A stretch of 64,000 nt of DNA, taken from assembly GCA_023429135.1 (NCBI GenBank), contig JAEYWD010000002.1:1-64000 (forward strand), in the 5' to 3' direction. The notes below the pieces were generated by a model. That model was not told where the DNA came from, did no database searches, and saw only the letters and a list, made by a program, of their open reading frames with translations. The translations under genes and the position numbers were made by a program. Source of the stretch: Bacteroidota bacterium (GTDB taxonomy: Bacteria; Bacteroidota; Bacteroidia; Bacteroidales; JAAUTT01). This document shows positions 1-8,310 of this stretch, piece after piece; the stretch's first letter is position 1, and each line of letters starts with the position of its first letter.

Positions 1-520
1 GGTAATGACAGGGAACCAACTGATAATATGTATCTTTCGTCCTTTTGTCTTGAAACAAAAGGACCAAAAATTCAAGGCTTCCTGAAAATTTGCTAAAAAT
101 AATAGATCGGGCTACTGCGGGGGTAAACTCGTTACAGAGTTGAGTTTTTTACTATTTACCTTCAAAATTATTAACTGCTCAATTGAGGATAATAGCTATT
201 TCCCCACTCAAACAAACCCCCTTCATTACGCCCAATCTATTATTTTCTTCACGCAATTTTCAGAAGGCCGGTCCTGAACCTTGGGCATTCCGGTTTTATT
301 TGAGCTTAAGGACAAATACCTTATAAACAGCTTGCTATAAAAATCTGTCATAAGTACCGAAGGGAGGAACCTCGTCCTATCTATCATTGGTACGCGAAGC
401 GAGGAATCTCAAAATATTCCGCTATTCTCATAATATTCTTCCTCTCTCGCTTGTTATCTACACAGCTTTAATATTTTTGCCTTACACACAATTACCTATT
501 TTTAATTAATACTAACTCTT
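1..520. other. Intergenic region with repeat-type hairpins, no gene seen
   Basis: No credible reading frame is present. The stretch holds a 10-bp-stem hairpin at 39-64 (GTCCTTTTGT / ACAAAAGGAC around a cttgaa loop) and a long imperfect inverted repeat whose arms lie at 76-111 and 231-269. Around 355-415 there are two copies of a gaggaa(c/t)ctc-type motif. These look like the short palindromic intergenic repeats common in Bacteroidetes genomes. The final 60 bases should contain the promoter of the DoxX gene, but no perfect TAnnTTTG box was found. Confidence 0.5.
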
Positions 521-1024
521 ATGCATCAGTCTAATGTTTATTATCCCTACTCAGAAAGCCAGACCACGCTTTTGGTAATTCTGAGAATACTAATTGGCTG
601 GCACTTTCTGTACGAAGGGCTTACCAAACTTCTAAATCCGTCCTGGTCTTCACTGGGTTACCTTGCCGATTCCAAAGGTTTTCTGGCTAATATGTTTCAA
701 AGCTGGGCTGCAAATCCCAATGCGGTTCAAACAATCGATTTTATAAACGAATGGGGTCTTACCCTTGTCGGCCTGGGACTAATTATGGGTTGCCTTACCC
801 GTATTTCTATCATTGGAGGTATTGTTATGCTGGCGTTTTATTACCTGTCGCACCCCCCCATGGTTGGTTACAAATATGCCCTGCCAAGCGAAGGTGCCTA
901 CCTGTGGGTAAATAAAAACCTGATCGAGATTTTTGCCCTTGCTGTTCTGTATGTATTCCCAACCCAGCATATCATTGGCATCGACAGGCTAATCTTCAGC
1001 AAGAAGCACAATAAGTCAATTTAA
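521..1024 (+). CDS. DoxX family membrane protein
   Basis: The 167-residue product is an integral membrane protein with four predicted hydrophobic segments (about residues 15-32, 75-95, 97-112 and 135-152). The opening LVILRILIGWHFLYEGLTKL is the typical first helix of DoxX/SURF4-like proteins. The loop carrying the tyrosines and the GYKYALPSEG stretch is typical of the Bacteroidetes branch. The biochemical role of this family is not settled; members often sit beside oxidoreductases. The gene lies 21 bp before a Tat-exported Gfo/Idh/MocA oxidoreductase on the same strand, so the two probably form an operon. The start is the only ATG that keeps the whole first helix. Confidence 0.85.
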   Translation: MHQSNVYYPYSESQTTLLVILRILIGWHFLYEGLTKLLNPSWSSLGYLADSKGFLANMFQSWAANPNAVQTIDFINEWGLTLVGLGLIMGCLTRISIIGGIVMLAFYYLSHPPMVGYKYALPSEGAYLWVNKNLIEIFALAVLYVFPTQHIIGIDRLIFSKKHNKSI

Positions 1025-1045
1025 TAACCATTTATTTATACTGAA

Positions 1046-2623
1046 ATGTCAGATAGCAACAATATAAGCAGAAGAAATATTCTAAAAGCTTTTGCAGCAG
1101 TTCCGGTTCTGGGAGCTTTAGGATTTGGGGTTTTACGCAAAAAAAACTACGACAACGACATACGCGATCAGATTGTTAAAGAATTGGGTTTAAGCTACGA
1201 TCCCCCTGTACTACCAACCATTAAAGGTGTTGATAAATCCAAACCTATCCGGGTAGGAATTATTGGCTACGGAATCCGTGGTGAGCAACTGATGCGGGCC
1301 GCCGGGTTTGCTCATCCTAAAACAATTGATCAGTGGAGAGAGGCTGCCGAAAAAGATTCTAAAGATCATCGTCTGGAAGATTTTCTTGGCCAGGAAGATC
1401 TTAATCTTCAATTTACGGGCGCCTGCGACCTTTTTGATGTCCGTGCGCAGGAAGCTATTGAAGCTTGCAGTAATGTTAACCGCAAAGGTTCGAAGGAGCA
1501 GGGTACCCTTACCTGTAAAAGATATCGAACTTACCAGGAATTGCTGACTGCCAGCGATATTGATGCAGTAATAATAGCTACCCCCGACCACTGGCATGCA
1601 CAAATAGCTATTGATGCAGCCAAGGCCGGAAAACATATTTATGTTGAAAAAGGATTAACCCGCACCGTTGAAGAGGTTTTTCAACTTACCGACGCAATTA
1701 AGAAATCGAATGTAGTTTTTCAATTAGGACATCAGGGCCGGCAAACCGAAAGTTTTATCAAAGCCAAAGAAATAATTGATAAAGGTTTATTGGGCAAAAT
1801 AAGCCTTATTGAGGTGTGCACAAACCGCAACTCTCCCAATGGTGCCTGGGTTTACGATATTCATCCCGATGCAAGCGAAAAAACAATCGACTGGGAACAA
1901 TTTCAGCAACCTTCTCCCAACAAGGTGCCTTTCAGCAAAGAAAGATTTTTCCGCTGGAGATGCTGGTGGGATTATGGTACAGGCCTTGGTGGCGATCTTC
2001 TCACTCATGAGTACGACGCCATCAATCAGATTATGAACCTGGGTATTCCGCATTCGTGCGTGGCTTCAGGTGGCGTTTATTTCTACAAAGATGGCCGCGA
2101 AGTTCCCGATGTATTCCAGGCGGTGTACGAATATCCCGAACGCGACCTCACTTTTATGTATAGCGCAACCCTGTCGAGCGACCGCGACCGTGGGAAAATG
2201 ATTATGGGACACGACGGAAACATCTCCATTGGAGGCGAACTCACAGTTTACGCCGATCCTGAGTCGACTCGTTATAAACCGTTAATCGATAAAGGAGTTA
2301 TCGATCCGCAAAATCCCATTTTCCTGTATTCTCCCGGTAGCAAGCGCATTGATGCAGTAACCTCGGCAACTGCCAAATATTTTGCAGGTCGTGGCTTGTT
2401 ATACACATACCGCCAAGGCAAGAGGGTTGATACCACACACCTGCACATCAAAGAATGGACTGATTGCATCCGCACAAATCAGCAACCCAGTTGCAATATC
2501 GATCAAGGTTTTCAGGAAGCGATTACAGCGCATATGGCAACCATTTCGTACCTTGAGAATGTGAAAGTTTTTTGGGACCCTGACAAACAGAAAATAATAA
2601 AAGGGGCTCCGGTTAAAGGTTAA
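1046..2623 (+). CDS. Tat-exported Gfo/Idh/MocA family oxidoreductase
   Basis: The 525-residue protein opens with a twin-arginine signal (SRRNILKAF followed by a hydrophobic stretch, residues 9-32), so it is probably exported folded with its nucleotide bound. A Rossmann motif GIIGYGIRGEQL follows at about residue 71, then the family signature EKGLTRTVEE (usually EKP) near residue 200 and the C-terminal alpha/beta domain with WWDYGTGLGGDLLTHEYD. Such proteins are NAD(P)-dependent sugar or polyol dehydrogenases, and some Bacteroidetes members make 3-keto sugars. The substrate cannot be read from sequence. It follows DoxX by 21 bp and ends at a strong terminator. Confidence 0.88.
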   Translation: MSDSNNISRRNILKAFAAVPVLGALGFGVLRKKNYDNDIRDQIVKELGLSYDPPVLPTIKGVDKSKPIRVGIIGYGIRGEQLMRAAGFAHPKTIDQWREAAEKDSKDHRLEDFLGQEDLNLQFTGACDLFDVRAQEAIEACSNVNRKGSKEQGTLTCKRYRTYQELLTASDIDAVIIATPDHWHAQIAIDAAKAGKHIYVEKGLTRTVEEVFQLTDAIKKSNVVFQLGHQGRQTESFIKAKEIIDKGLLGKISLIEVCTNRNSPNGAWVYDIHPDASEKTIDWEQFQQPSPNKVPFSKERFFRWRCWWDYGTGLGGDLLTHEYDAINQIMNLGIPHSCVASGGVYFYKDGREVPDVFQAVYEYPERDLTFMYSATLSSDRDRGKMIMGHDGNISIGGELTVYADPESTRYKPLIDKGVIDPQNPIFLYSPGSKRIDAVTSATAKYFAGRGLLYTYRQGKRVDTTHLHIKEWTDCIRTNQQPSCNIDQGFQEAITAHMATISYLENVKVFWDPDKQKIIKGAPVKG

Positions 2624-2675
2624 TTCAATCTAATTAGTAGCTAAAAATAGTAGTGAAACAATCATAAGAATAGTT

Positions 2676-2717
2676 GTACCTGCCGTAATTTTAAAATTAG
2701 TCCGGCAGGTACTTTTC
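2676..2717 (+). terminator. Rho-independent terminator of the DoxX-oxidoreductase operon
   Basis: A perfect 10-bp stem, GTACCTGCCG (2676-2685) with CGGCAGGTAC (2703-2712), is followed by TTTT. It sits 52 bp after the oxidoreductase stop and just before the terminator of the converging lyase gene. Confidence 0.85.
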
Positions 2718-2724
2718 CTGGCAT

Positions 2725-2753
2725 AAAAAAAGCTGCCCTTTTCAGGACAGCTT
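2725..2753 (-). terminator. Terminator of the polysaccharide lyase gene
   Basis: Read on the minus strand, AAGCTG-TCC pairs with GG-CAGCTT around a short A-rich loop and is followed by a run of T. It lies 22 bp beyond the stop of the lyase gene and is back to back with the plus-strand terminator at 2676-2717. Confidence 0.8.
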
Positions 2754-2774
2754 AGTTATATCGTTTCTACTTTA

Positions 2775-3836
2775 TTATAAATTAGGTAAAAGAATAGTTG
2801 TTCCGGTAGGGTTAGAAACATTGCCACGAGCAACACTAACAGAAGAGCTATAAGTATAGGCATAAAAATCGTCGAAGAGAATATATTCATTCTTTGATGG
2901 AGGAACTCCGCTTCCACCAAAGAAATTACCAAAACTAATTTTGTCGATACCTAAAGTTGATACAGACCGGAACCTTAAACCTTTTAAGCTACATACCAGC
3001 TTACCGTTTACATATCCTTCAACAAGCCCGTCGGCTTTACCTACGGTGTTCATTACCACACGCTGTGTAATTGTATACCAAACACCAGGTTTGAAAGTAT
3101 ATCCCGGATCAAGAAAGGGACCTTGTCCCCAGTATGTCTTACCAGCAACGGGAGCAGCATCTCCACAAAGTTTGTACATCTCCATATAGTACAGGTAAAA
3201 TTTGACTTTTGTACCTTTAAACATATACTTACCGCCCCAAATGTCAATTCCATTGGGCAATTTACCAGCATCAACTGCTTTGCCTCCACCCATTCCCGGA
3301 AGTTTACCATCCAAATTTTCGACTGCAAAACCAGAAGAAAATTTAATCCGATAGGAGAAATACAGCTCGTTATAGACTTTGCCAAATTTCGTTTCCCATT
3401 GGTAGCCATTTCCTGCTCCAAAAGATCCGGCATAATGATTTAATTTTATATGTTTATTTGTGCCTTCCTGAGCTATGTACCCATATCCATATTTGTGATT
3501 TGCCCAGGCAGGATATTTCCAGTCTGCTTTCCATTCACTTTCTTTATAATTTCCTAATGTGTTTTTACTGAATGTCTGACTGAAGATAATATTAAAATTT
3601 TCCAGACCAGCAGAAGAAGTAGCTGCTATAGATTCATCTTCAGGCAAATATGGAGTTACCACCGGTGTTACGGCCTGAACTACAGAATCAGGTTTTAGCA
3701 GGTTTACAGAGTCGGGGTTTCCAACAACTTGTGATACAGGTTTTGTTGTAACAGGAATAACACTAATTTCGTCCTGAGTTTCGCAGGCAACAAGCATTGC
3801 AATCATAACTCCTGCGGAATAAAAAAGTTTTCTCAT
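2775..3836 (-). CDS. Polysaccharide lyase family 14-like lipoprotein
   Basis: The start is placed at the ATG at 3836 because it opens a lipoprotein signal (MRKLFYSAGVMIAMLVAC, lipobox LVAC). The frame stays open another 34 codons upstream, but that extension would bury the signal. A Pro/Val/Thr-rich linker follows the cysteine, then a beta-jelly-roll region of about 230 residues. That region contains KLPGMGGG, a W(Y)TITQRVVMN strand, the DGLVEGYVNGK hairpin and the FFGGSG...FDDF ending. This layout matches the alginate-lyase/PL14 type fold used against uronic-acid polysaccharides. The substrate is not decidable. It is probably anchored to the outer membrane and monocistronic. Confidence 0.75.
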   Translation of the reverse strand: MRKLFYSAGVMIAMLVACETQDEISVIPVTTKPVSQVVGNPDSVNLLKPDSVVQAVTPVVTPYLPEDESIAATSSAGLENFNIIFSQTFSKNTLGNYKESEWKADWKYPAWANHKYGYGYIAQEGTNKHIKLNHYAGSFGAGNGYQWETKFGKVYNELYFSYRIKFSSGFAVENLDGKLPGMGGGKAVDAGKLPNGIDIWGGKYMFKGTKVKFYLYYMEMYKLCGDAAPVAGKTYWGQGPFLDPGYTFKPGVWYTITQRVVMNTVGKADGLVEGYVNGKLVCSLKGLRFRSVSTLGIDKISFGNFFGGSGVPPSKNEYILFDDFYAYTYSSSVSVARGNVSNPTGTTILLPNL

Positions 3837-4095
3837 AGGTTTTGAGTTAAAAAGTTTGACCAACGTTTTATTTACATTGATATAATAGCGAAAATGTTTG
3901 ACGAACGAGTATTGTGTTAGAGATAATTTATTTATCAAATCTCCCCTTCAATAAACGTTGGTTCTTTATAAACCCCTCTGTATTTATTTAATAATTAGCA
4001 TCCTACAACTAATTGTATATCTTGTTTAAAAGGAATCTAAATATCGTTTTGCTATCAAACGTAACCCTATAAGACTGTTTAGGCAGGCTTATACA
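3837..4095. other. Leader region of the lyase gene with inverted repeat
   Basis: No independent gene is seen. A 12-bp inverted repeat (accaacgttt-type arms at 3859-3870 and 3951-3962, one or two mismatches) encloses about 80 bp upstream of the lyase start. On the minus strand this would give a long, foldable 5' leader. No TAnnTTTG box was found. Confidence 0.35.
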
Positions 4096-4137
4096 AAAAA
4101 AAAGAGGGCGTCTCTCCTGGAGACAACCCTCTTTTTT
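4094..4137 (-). terminator. Bidirectional-looking strong terminator
   Basis: GAGGG-c-GTCTC (4104-4114) pairs with GAGAC-aa-CCCTC (4120-4131) and is flanked by A-run and T-run on opposite sides, so it works in either direction. It follows the asparagine-synthase-like gene on the minus strand by about 75 bp and isolates it from the lyase gene. Confidence 0.85.
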
Positions 4138-4211
4138 GCCAGTACCTAAAACCAGGCTTTGAAATATTATAGCCTGTTGTATTTAAATCACTTTAGAGAA
4201 GAATTTGTAAT

Positions 4212-5705
4212 TTATACAGCCTTAATTTTCTGAAAAACTTTATCAGCCAATTGTTCCATATGAATTGTCCGTAAAACCTTCTTTAGCTTGTAGTTTTTAG
4301 TCTCGACATGAAAGTCTAATAGTTCAGGCCAAAGTTTGGTGATAATTTTTACATAGCTTTCCGGATAATCTTTATATCTGTATCGGTCATCAAGCGAACC
4401 AAAGGTTGATATCAGTGCCCTGTTATTGAATGGGCGAAGCTCGTCCCACACAATATCCTGTTCCGAACCCGACAAAGTCCCCCAATTGGCAAAATTCTGC
4501 TCCCAATAAAACAAGTCACTTAAAACGTAATTCATTTTTGTCAGTTGCTTTGCCTCTTGCAACCATTCATCAATCGATCTTATCACAAAAGGGAAATTGT
4601 TGTATCCAAACAAACCTGCAAATGTTTCAGCTTGCGAGGCATCCCTGTTTAAGCTGCTTTTAAGTCGCAGCAGGGAATTTCCTTCGGTACCACTTACTGT
4701 AATACAATCTTGAGTGTTTCTCAAAAATCGATCGTAGTAAACTTTTAAAAGTTTTTTGCGTGCAAGAATATTATTCGAGTAATAAATTTTTTCAAATTCC
4801 GGATCTACTGTGAGATCATCTATAGTAATAAATTCAATAGGGAGTTTGTACCTTTCGGCAATTTCTTTGGTGATCAAATAATCGGGGCTATTAACCAGAC
4901 CTTTATCACTTTTAAAACCCCGGTTAAAGTAAAAATTAACTTTCGAAGTATGTTTTCTGCACGCAGCAAGCATTAAACGAGTATCCCAACCTCCGGTTAA
5001 TGTCTGATAAATATTGAATCTTTTTATTGCACTGTCATATGTCCCGGTTAATATTTGGGCTGCATAATCTGTGGCAATGTTTATTTTTTTTACTTCCCGT
5101 GGAACTAGCGGCCAATATCTGTATGTCTTATTTTTTAGCAAATCAACGAAATGATTTGGTAATAGCTTACTTATTCCTTTAAATATTGTTCTATGGCCTA
5201 TCCACTTGCGTTCCGGACTATTCAGTTGTGGTGAATTAAAAAACCTGTTCAGCTCTTTATCATCATCCCGGTCAATTTTTAAATATTCGGAAATGATATT
5301 TGGAGTAGAACCGCAGGCATAAACGCCTTTATCACTGTAAAAAAATACTTCTCTAAAACCAGTGGCATCATGCAAAACATTTATAGTATTATTACCTATA
5401 TATATCAGGGCATATCTTCCCGTAAGTTTCTCTGTTCCAGCAGTCAAAGAAGAAAAAGAATCTGATTTTGAGAGAGTATCCAGAATATCATAATTAGAAT
5501 GCTCCGGATTTAAAGGGTTCAGCACATATCCAAGCAGGAATAAATCGGCATCACTGGTTGTTTTTTGTGTTATTGGCAAGTCAGGGTGAGTATAAAGCAT
5601 ACATTCAATGCTGTTTCTCAAAATGTGGGTTTTTCTCCAGGTATTATCTGCCTGGATTTTTTGGTTAGTCAGTATAAACTGACGTCTAAATACAAGATTT
5701 TTCAT
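4212..5705 (-). CDS. Asparagine synthase-like protein with altered PP-loop
   Basis: The protein (497 residues from the ATG at 5705; a start at 5747 would add 14) resembles class-B asparagine synthetases. The N-terminal half keeps the glutaminase-domain-like core (TGRYALIYIG, LHDATGFREVFFYSD, ACGSTPNIISEYL). No catalytic Cys2 is present at either start, so glutamine hydrolysis is unlikely. The C-terminal half has an ATP-pyrophosphatase domain whose PP-loop reads LTGGWDTRLML instead of the usual SGGxDS, followed by a segment for substrate binding. Relatives are found in polysaccharide and peptide-modification loci where they amidate or activate carboxylates. The gene is flanked by a terminator and an empty 340-bp gap, so it appears monocistronic. 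The substrate is unknown. Confidence 0.7.
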   Translation of the reverse strand: MKNLVFRRQFILTNQKIQADNTWRKTHILRNSIECMLYTHPDLPITQKTTSDADLFLLGYVLNPLNPEHSNYDILDTLSKSDSFSSLTAGTEKLTGRYALIYIGNNTINVLHDATGFREVFFYSDKGVYACGSTPNIISEYLKIDRDDDKELNRFFNSPQLNSPERKWIGHRTIFKGISKLLPNHFVDLLKNKTYRYWPLVPREVKKINIATDYAAQILTGTYDSAIKRFNIYQTLTGGWDTRLMLAACRKHTSKVNFYFNRGFKSDKGLVNSPDYLITKEIAERYKLPIEFITIDDLTVDPEFEKIYYSNNILARKKLLKVYYDRFLRNTQDCITVSGTEGNSLLRLKSSLNRDASQAETFAGLFGYNNFPFVIRSIDEWLQEAKQLTKMNYVLSDLFYWEQNFANWGTLSGSEQDIVWDELRPFNNRALISTFGSLDDRYRYKDYPESYVKIITKLWPELLDFHVETKNYKLKKVLRTIHMEQLADKVFQKIKAV

Positions 5706-6044
5706 AAACTTATTAATGGTGTTTGAATTGCATTTCAAATAAAACAATCAATTTAATTTTTTTCAGTTGCTGGTATCCGAATTATTTGACCAAAATTTCA
5801 CTGTATTACATAAACTTAAAAACATCTCACACTAAACATAGGCAAACTGTTCTCAGGAATGTAATCTCCAATATAAAGACTTTGAAAAGTCCGAATTAAA
5901 ATTGAGCATTCTTCTCCACTCTCTCCATGGAGGCCGGGTGAGATCTTTAAAATTCCTCACTTTGTTGCATATTAACAGAATTTGCAAAAATGTTATTAAA
6001 CTGCTGTTCCGCCTGCTGTCTCGACTTGCCGGTATCTTTTTCTT
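5706..6044. other. Intergenic region without recognised gene
   Basis: This gap separates two minus-strand genes. It contains the likely promoter of the asparagine-synthase-like gene, but no clear TAnnTTTG box. A degenerate palindrome with CCATGGAGG around 5908-5940 resembles a known style of intergenic Bacteroidetes repeat. A 60-codon frame at 5902-6084 on the plus strand is hydrophobic but overlaps the end of the methyltransferase gene and has no other support. Confidence 0.4.
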
Positions 6045-6602
6045 TTATCTGTCGATTGTGTTTGAGATATCCATCTGTTTGTAGAATTCCCAAAGCACTA
6101 TCCCTGCACAAACAGATATATTGAATGAATGTTTCGTGCCGAATTGCGGAATTTCCAGCGTCGATTCGCACATATTGATTACCGACTGACCAACTCCTTT
6201 TACTTCATTTCCAAAAATCAGGGCGTAAGCACTTTTATTTTCAATTTCCGCTTCATCCAGCATAATACTTTTCTCGGTTTGCTCAATGGCAACGGGTATG
6301 TATCCGGAATTGACAAGATCCTTTATGGCATCTTCGGTATTTTCAAAATATTTCCAGTTAACAGTTTTTTCAGCCCCCAAGGCTGTTTTATGGATTTCCT
6401 GATTGGGCGGTGTGGCGCAGATACCACATAAATAAATTGCTTCAACAAGAAAAGCATCGCAAGTGCGAAACACCGAACCAATATTATGCTGGCTTCTAAC
6501 ATTATCCAACACAACAATAATCTTGTTTTTTCGGCTGGCTTTGAACTCCTCGTCAGTTTTTCTGTTTAATTCCGTAATATGCAACTTTCGTCGTAAGACC
6601 AT
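6045..6602 (-). CDS. SpoU/TrmH family RNA 2'-O-methyltransferase
   Basis: Starting at the ATG at 6602 gives 185 residues. The three SPOUT motifs are present: VVLDNVRSQHNIGSVFRTCDA near the start, LIFGNEVKGVGQ in the middle and IPQFGTKHSFNISVCAGIVLWE at the end, which form the trefoil knot binding S-adenosylmethionine. It lacks the N-terminal substrate-binding domain of RlmB, so it is closer to the short TrmH/TrmL-like proteins. The exact RNA target is not known from sequence. A perfect -7 box (TAAGTTTG on the minus strand, 6642-6649) supports this start over the one at 6659. It is divergent from sucC. Confidence 0.85.
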   Translation of the reverse strand: MVLRRKLHITELNRKTDEEFKASRKNKIIVVLDNVRSQHNIGSVFRTCDAFLVEAIYLCGICATPPNQEIHKTALGAEKTVNWKYFENTEDAIKDLVNSGYIPVAIEQTEKSIMLDEAEIENKSAYALIFGNEVKGVGQSVINMCESTLEIPQFGTKHSFNISVCAGIVLWEFYKQMDISNTIDR

Positions 6603-6641
6603 AATAAATTTATTTGTGCCTGTGAGGCAATTGTTCATGTA

Positions 6642-6649
6642 CAAACTTA
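6642..6649 (-). promoter_or_regulatory. -7 box of the SpoU methyltransferase gene
   Basis: TAAGTTTG on the minus strand fits the Bacteroidetes -7 consensus TAnnTTTG. It lies about 40 bp upstream of the ATG at 6602. No TTG at the expected -33 distance was found. Confidence 0.4.
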
Positions 6650-6725
6650 TGTTTAACAACTTATTTCAGATTCGGCACAAAATAAATAAATTTAAGCGGC
6701 AGATTAATCTTTTATTATTTTTCTT

Positions 6726-7919
6726 ATGAACCTCCATGAATACCAATCGAAAGAAATTTTGCGCAAATTTGGTGTGGTTGTACCTGAAGGCAGAGTTACA
6801 AACAACGCTGAAAATGCTGCAGAAATTGCAGAACGAATTTCGGATATTGCCGGTAACGATACCTGGGTTGTAAAAGCTCAGATTCATGCCGGAGGCAGAG
6901 GTAAAGGCGGAGGTGTTAAAGTTGCAAAAACGCTTTCCGAGGTAAACACCTATGCAAAGCAAATCCTGGGTATGAATCTGGTTACCCATCAAACAGGTCC
7001 CGAAGGTAAAATTGTTCATAAAGTATTGATAGAACAAGGAATTTATTATCCAGGCGAAAAACCTGTTCAGGAGTTTTATATGGGGGTACTGCTTAACCGG
7101 AATACAGGCCGGAATATGATATTATATTCTCCCCAGGGAGGAATGGATATTGAAGCTGTTGCCGAAAATACTCCTCATCTTGTATTCAGAGAGGAGATAG
7201 ATCCAAAGGTTGGTGTTCAGCAGTTCCAGGCAAGAAGAATAGCCTTTAACCTGGGACTATCGGGTAAGCCTTTCAAAGAAATGGTGTCATTTGTAATCCG
7301 ACTTACTGAAGCTTATATCAAATCGGATGCATCCATGATTGAGATAAATCCTGTTATCAAAACATCCGATGATATAATTATGGCCGCCGATGCCAAAATA
7401 ACCCTTGATGACAATGCCTTATACAGGCATCCCGAATATGCCGCCATGCGCGACATAGAAGAAGAGGACCCCATTGAGGTGGAAGCCGGCAAATCGGATC
7501 TAAACTTTGTTAAACTTCCTGGTAACGTGGGATGCATGGTGAATGGTGCCGGACTGGCCATGGCAACCATGGACATCATAAAACTATCAGGTGGCGAACC
7601 TGCCAACTTCCTCGATGTTGGTGGTTCGGCCAATGCAAAAAGAGTGGAGAACGGATTCAGGATCATCCTCATGGATCCTAATGTAAAAGCCATCCTTATT
7701 AATATTTTTGGGGGCATTGTCCGCTGCGACAGAGTTGCGCAAGGGGTTGTAGACGCCTATAAAGCCATGGGGAGCCTTCCGGTCCCTGTTATTGTTCGCC
7801 TTCAGGGTACCAACGCAATAGAAGGAAAAGAGCTGATTGATCAATCGGGTTTGGAAGTTTTCTCGGCCATTACCCTGAAAGAAACAGCAGATACTATAAA
7901 ACGGGTTTTAGGATATTAG
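6726..7919 (+). CDS. sucC: Succinyl-CoA synthetase (ADP-forming) beta subunit
   Basis: The 397-residue protein matches the full family length. It opens with MNLHEYQSKEILRKFGV, followed by the ATP-grasp fold: the QIHAGGRGKGGGVK phosphate loop, EINPV, and the C-terminal CoA-ligase domain with VNGAGLAMATMD and NIFGGIVRCD. It joins with SucD to interconvert succinyl-CoA and succinate with ATP in the TCA cycle. sucD is not adjacent: the next gene is rpmH on the other strand. The 123-bp spacer to the SpoU methyltransferase start holds the divergent promoters. Confidence 0.97.
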   Translation: MNLHEYQSKEILRKFGVVVPEGRVTNNAENAAEIAERISDIAGNDTWVVKAQIHAGGRGKGGGVKVAKTLSEVNTYAKQILGMNLVTHQTGPEGKIVHKVLIEQGIYYPGEKPVQEFYMGVLLNRNTGRNMILYSPQGGMDIEAVAENTPHLVFREEIDPKVGVQQFQARRIAFNLGLSGKPFKEMVSFVIRLTEAYIKSDASMIEINPVIKTSDDIIMAADAKITLDDNALYRHPEYAAMRDIEEEDPIEVEAGKSDLNFVKLPGNVGCMVNGAGLAMATMDIIKLSGGEPANFLDVGGSANAKRVENGFRIILMDPNVKAILINIFGGIVRCDRVAQGVVDAYKAMGSLPVPVIVRLQGTNAIEGKELIDQSGLEVFSAITLKETADTIKRVLGY

Positions 7920-7928
7920 TATAACGGG

Positions 7929-7999
7929 CACTTCGACAGGCTCAGTGACCAGCCAATACAATCAGCCACTGAGCTTGCCGAAGAGAGCTTGCCGAAGTG
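7929..7999. repeat. Palindromic intergenic repeat (cacttcgacaggctcagtg type)
   Basis: The left arm at 7929-7947 pairs imperfectly with cactgagcttgccgaag at 7967-7983, with a further partial copy at 7988-7999. It sits between the convergent sucC and rpmH genes. The spacer includes the decamer AGCCAATACA (7951-7960), which recurs in intergenic repeats near 25.8, 29.4 and 31.8 kb. Confidence 0.6.
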
Positions 8000-8005
8000 A
8001 CAAAA

Positions 8006-8037
8006 ACAAAAAAGGCAGGAACCGAAGCTCTTGCCTT
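8006..8037 (-). terminator. Terminator of rpmH
   Basis: On the minus strand a 9-bp stem (AAGGCAAGA with TCCTGCCTT, one G-U pair) is followed by TTTTTGTTTTTG. It starts 22 bp past the rpmH stop. Confidence 0.75.
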
Positions 8038-8059
8038 GAAAATATCCTAAACTAAAATA

Positions 8060-8215
8060 TTATTTATGCGAAAATTCGTCAGAAACAGTTAATTTTTTTC
8101 TTCCTTTTGCGCGACGTGCAGCTAATACTTTTCTACCATTAGCCGTCGACATTCTTTCGCGGAAACCATGTTTGTTTTTTCTTTTTCTGTTCGATGGTTG
8201 AAATGTCCTTTTCAT
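8060..8215 (-). CDS. rpmH: 50S ribosomal protein L34
   Basis: This 51-residue gene starts with MKRTFQPSNRKRKNKHGF, continues RMSTANGRKVLAARRAKGRKKL and ends SDEFSHK. This is the highly conserved L34 core with a slightly extended basic/acidic tail. L34 is a small, very basic protein of the large ribosomal subunit. It has its own near-consensus promoter at 8262-8290 and its own terminator, so it is transcribed alone. It is not next to rnpA or dnaA, the usual neighbours in many other phyla. Confidence 0.97.
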   Translation of the reverse strand: MKRTFQPSNRKRKNKHGFRERMSTANGRKVLAARRAKGRKKLTVSDEFSHK

Positions 8216-8261
8216 CGTATATAATTTTTTATTCTGTTTCTACTTTTTAAAAATGAGAGTG

Positions 8262-8290
8262 CAAAGGTAACTTTTTTTTCATTTCTGCAA
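8262..8290 (-). promoter_or_regulatory. Bacteroidetes sigma-A type promoter of rpmH
   Basis: On the minus strand TTG (8290-8288), an 18-bp spacer and TACCTTTG (8269-8262) form a full match to the Bacteroidetes -33/-7 pattern TTG-N(18-20)-TAnnTTTG. Transcription would start near 8255, giving a leader of about 40 nt. This is the cleanest promoter in the window. Confidence 0.75.
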
Positions 8291-8310
8291 AACGATCATA
8301 AATTTTTATT

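Noticed and set aside
2719..2733. TGGCAT...GC spaced like a sigma-54 promoter
   Set aside because: It lies inside the paired terminators of two convergent genes and lacks the TT before GC; no gene follows on that strand.
5902..6084. 60-codon hydrophobic frame on the plus strand
   Set aside because: It overlaps the end of the SpoU methyltransferase gene in antisense, has no promoter box and sits in repeat-like sequence.
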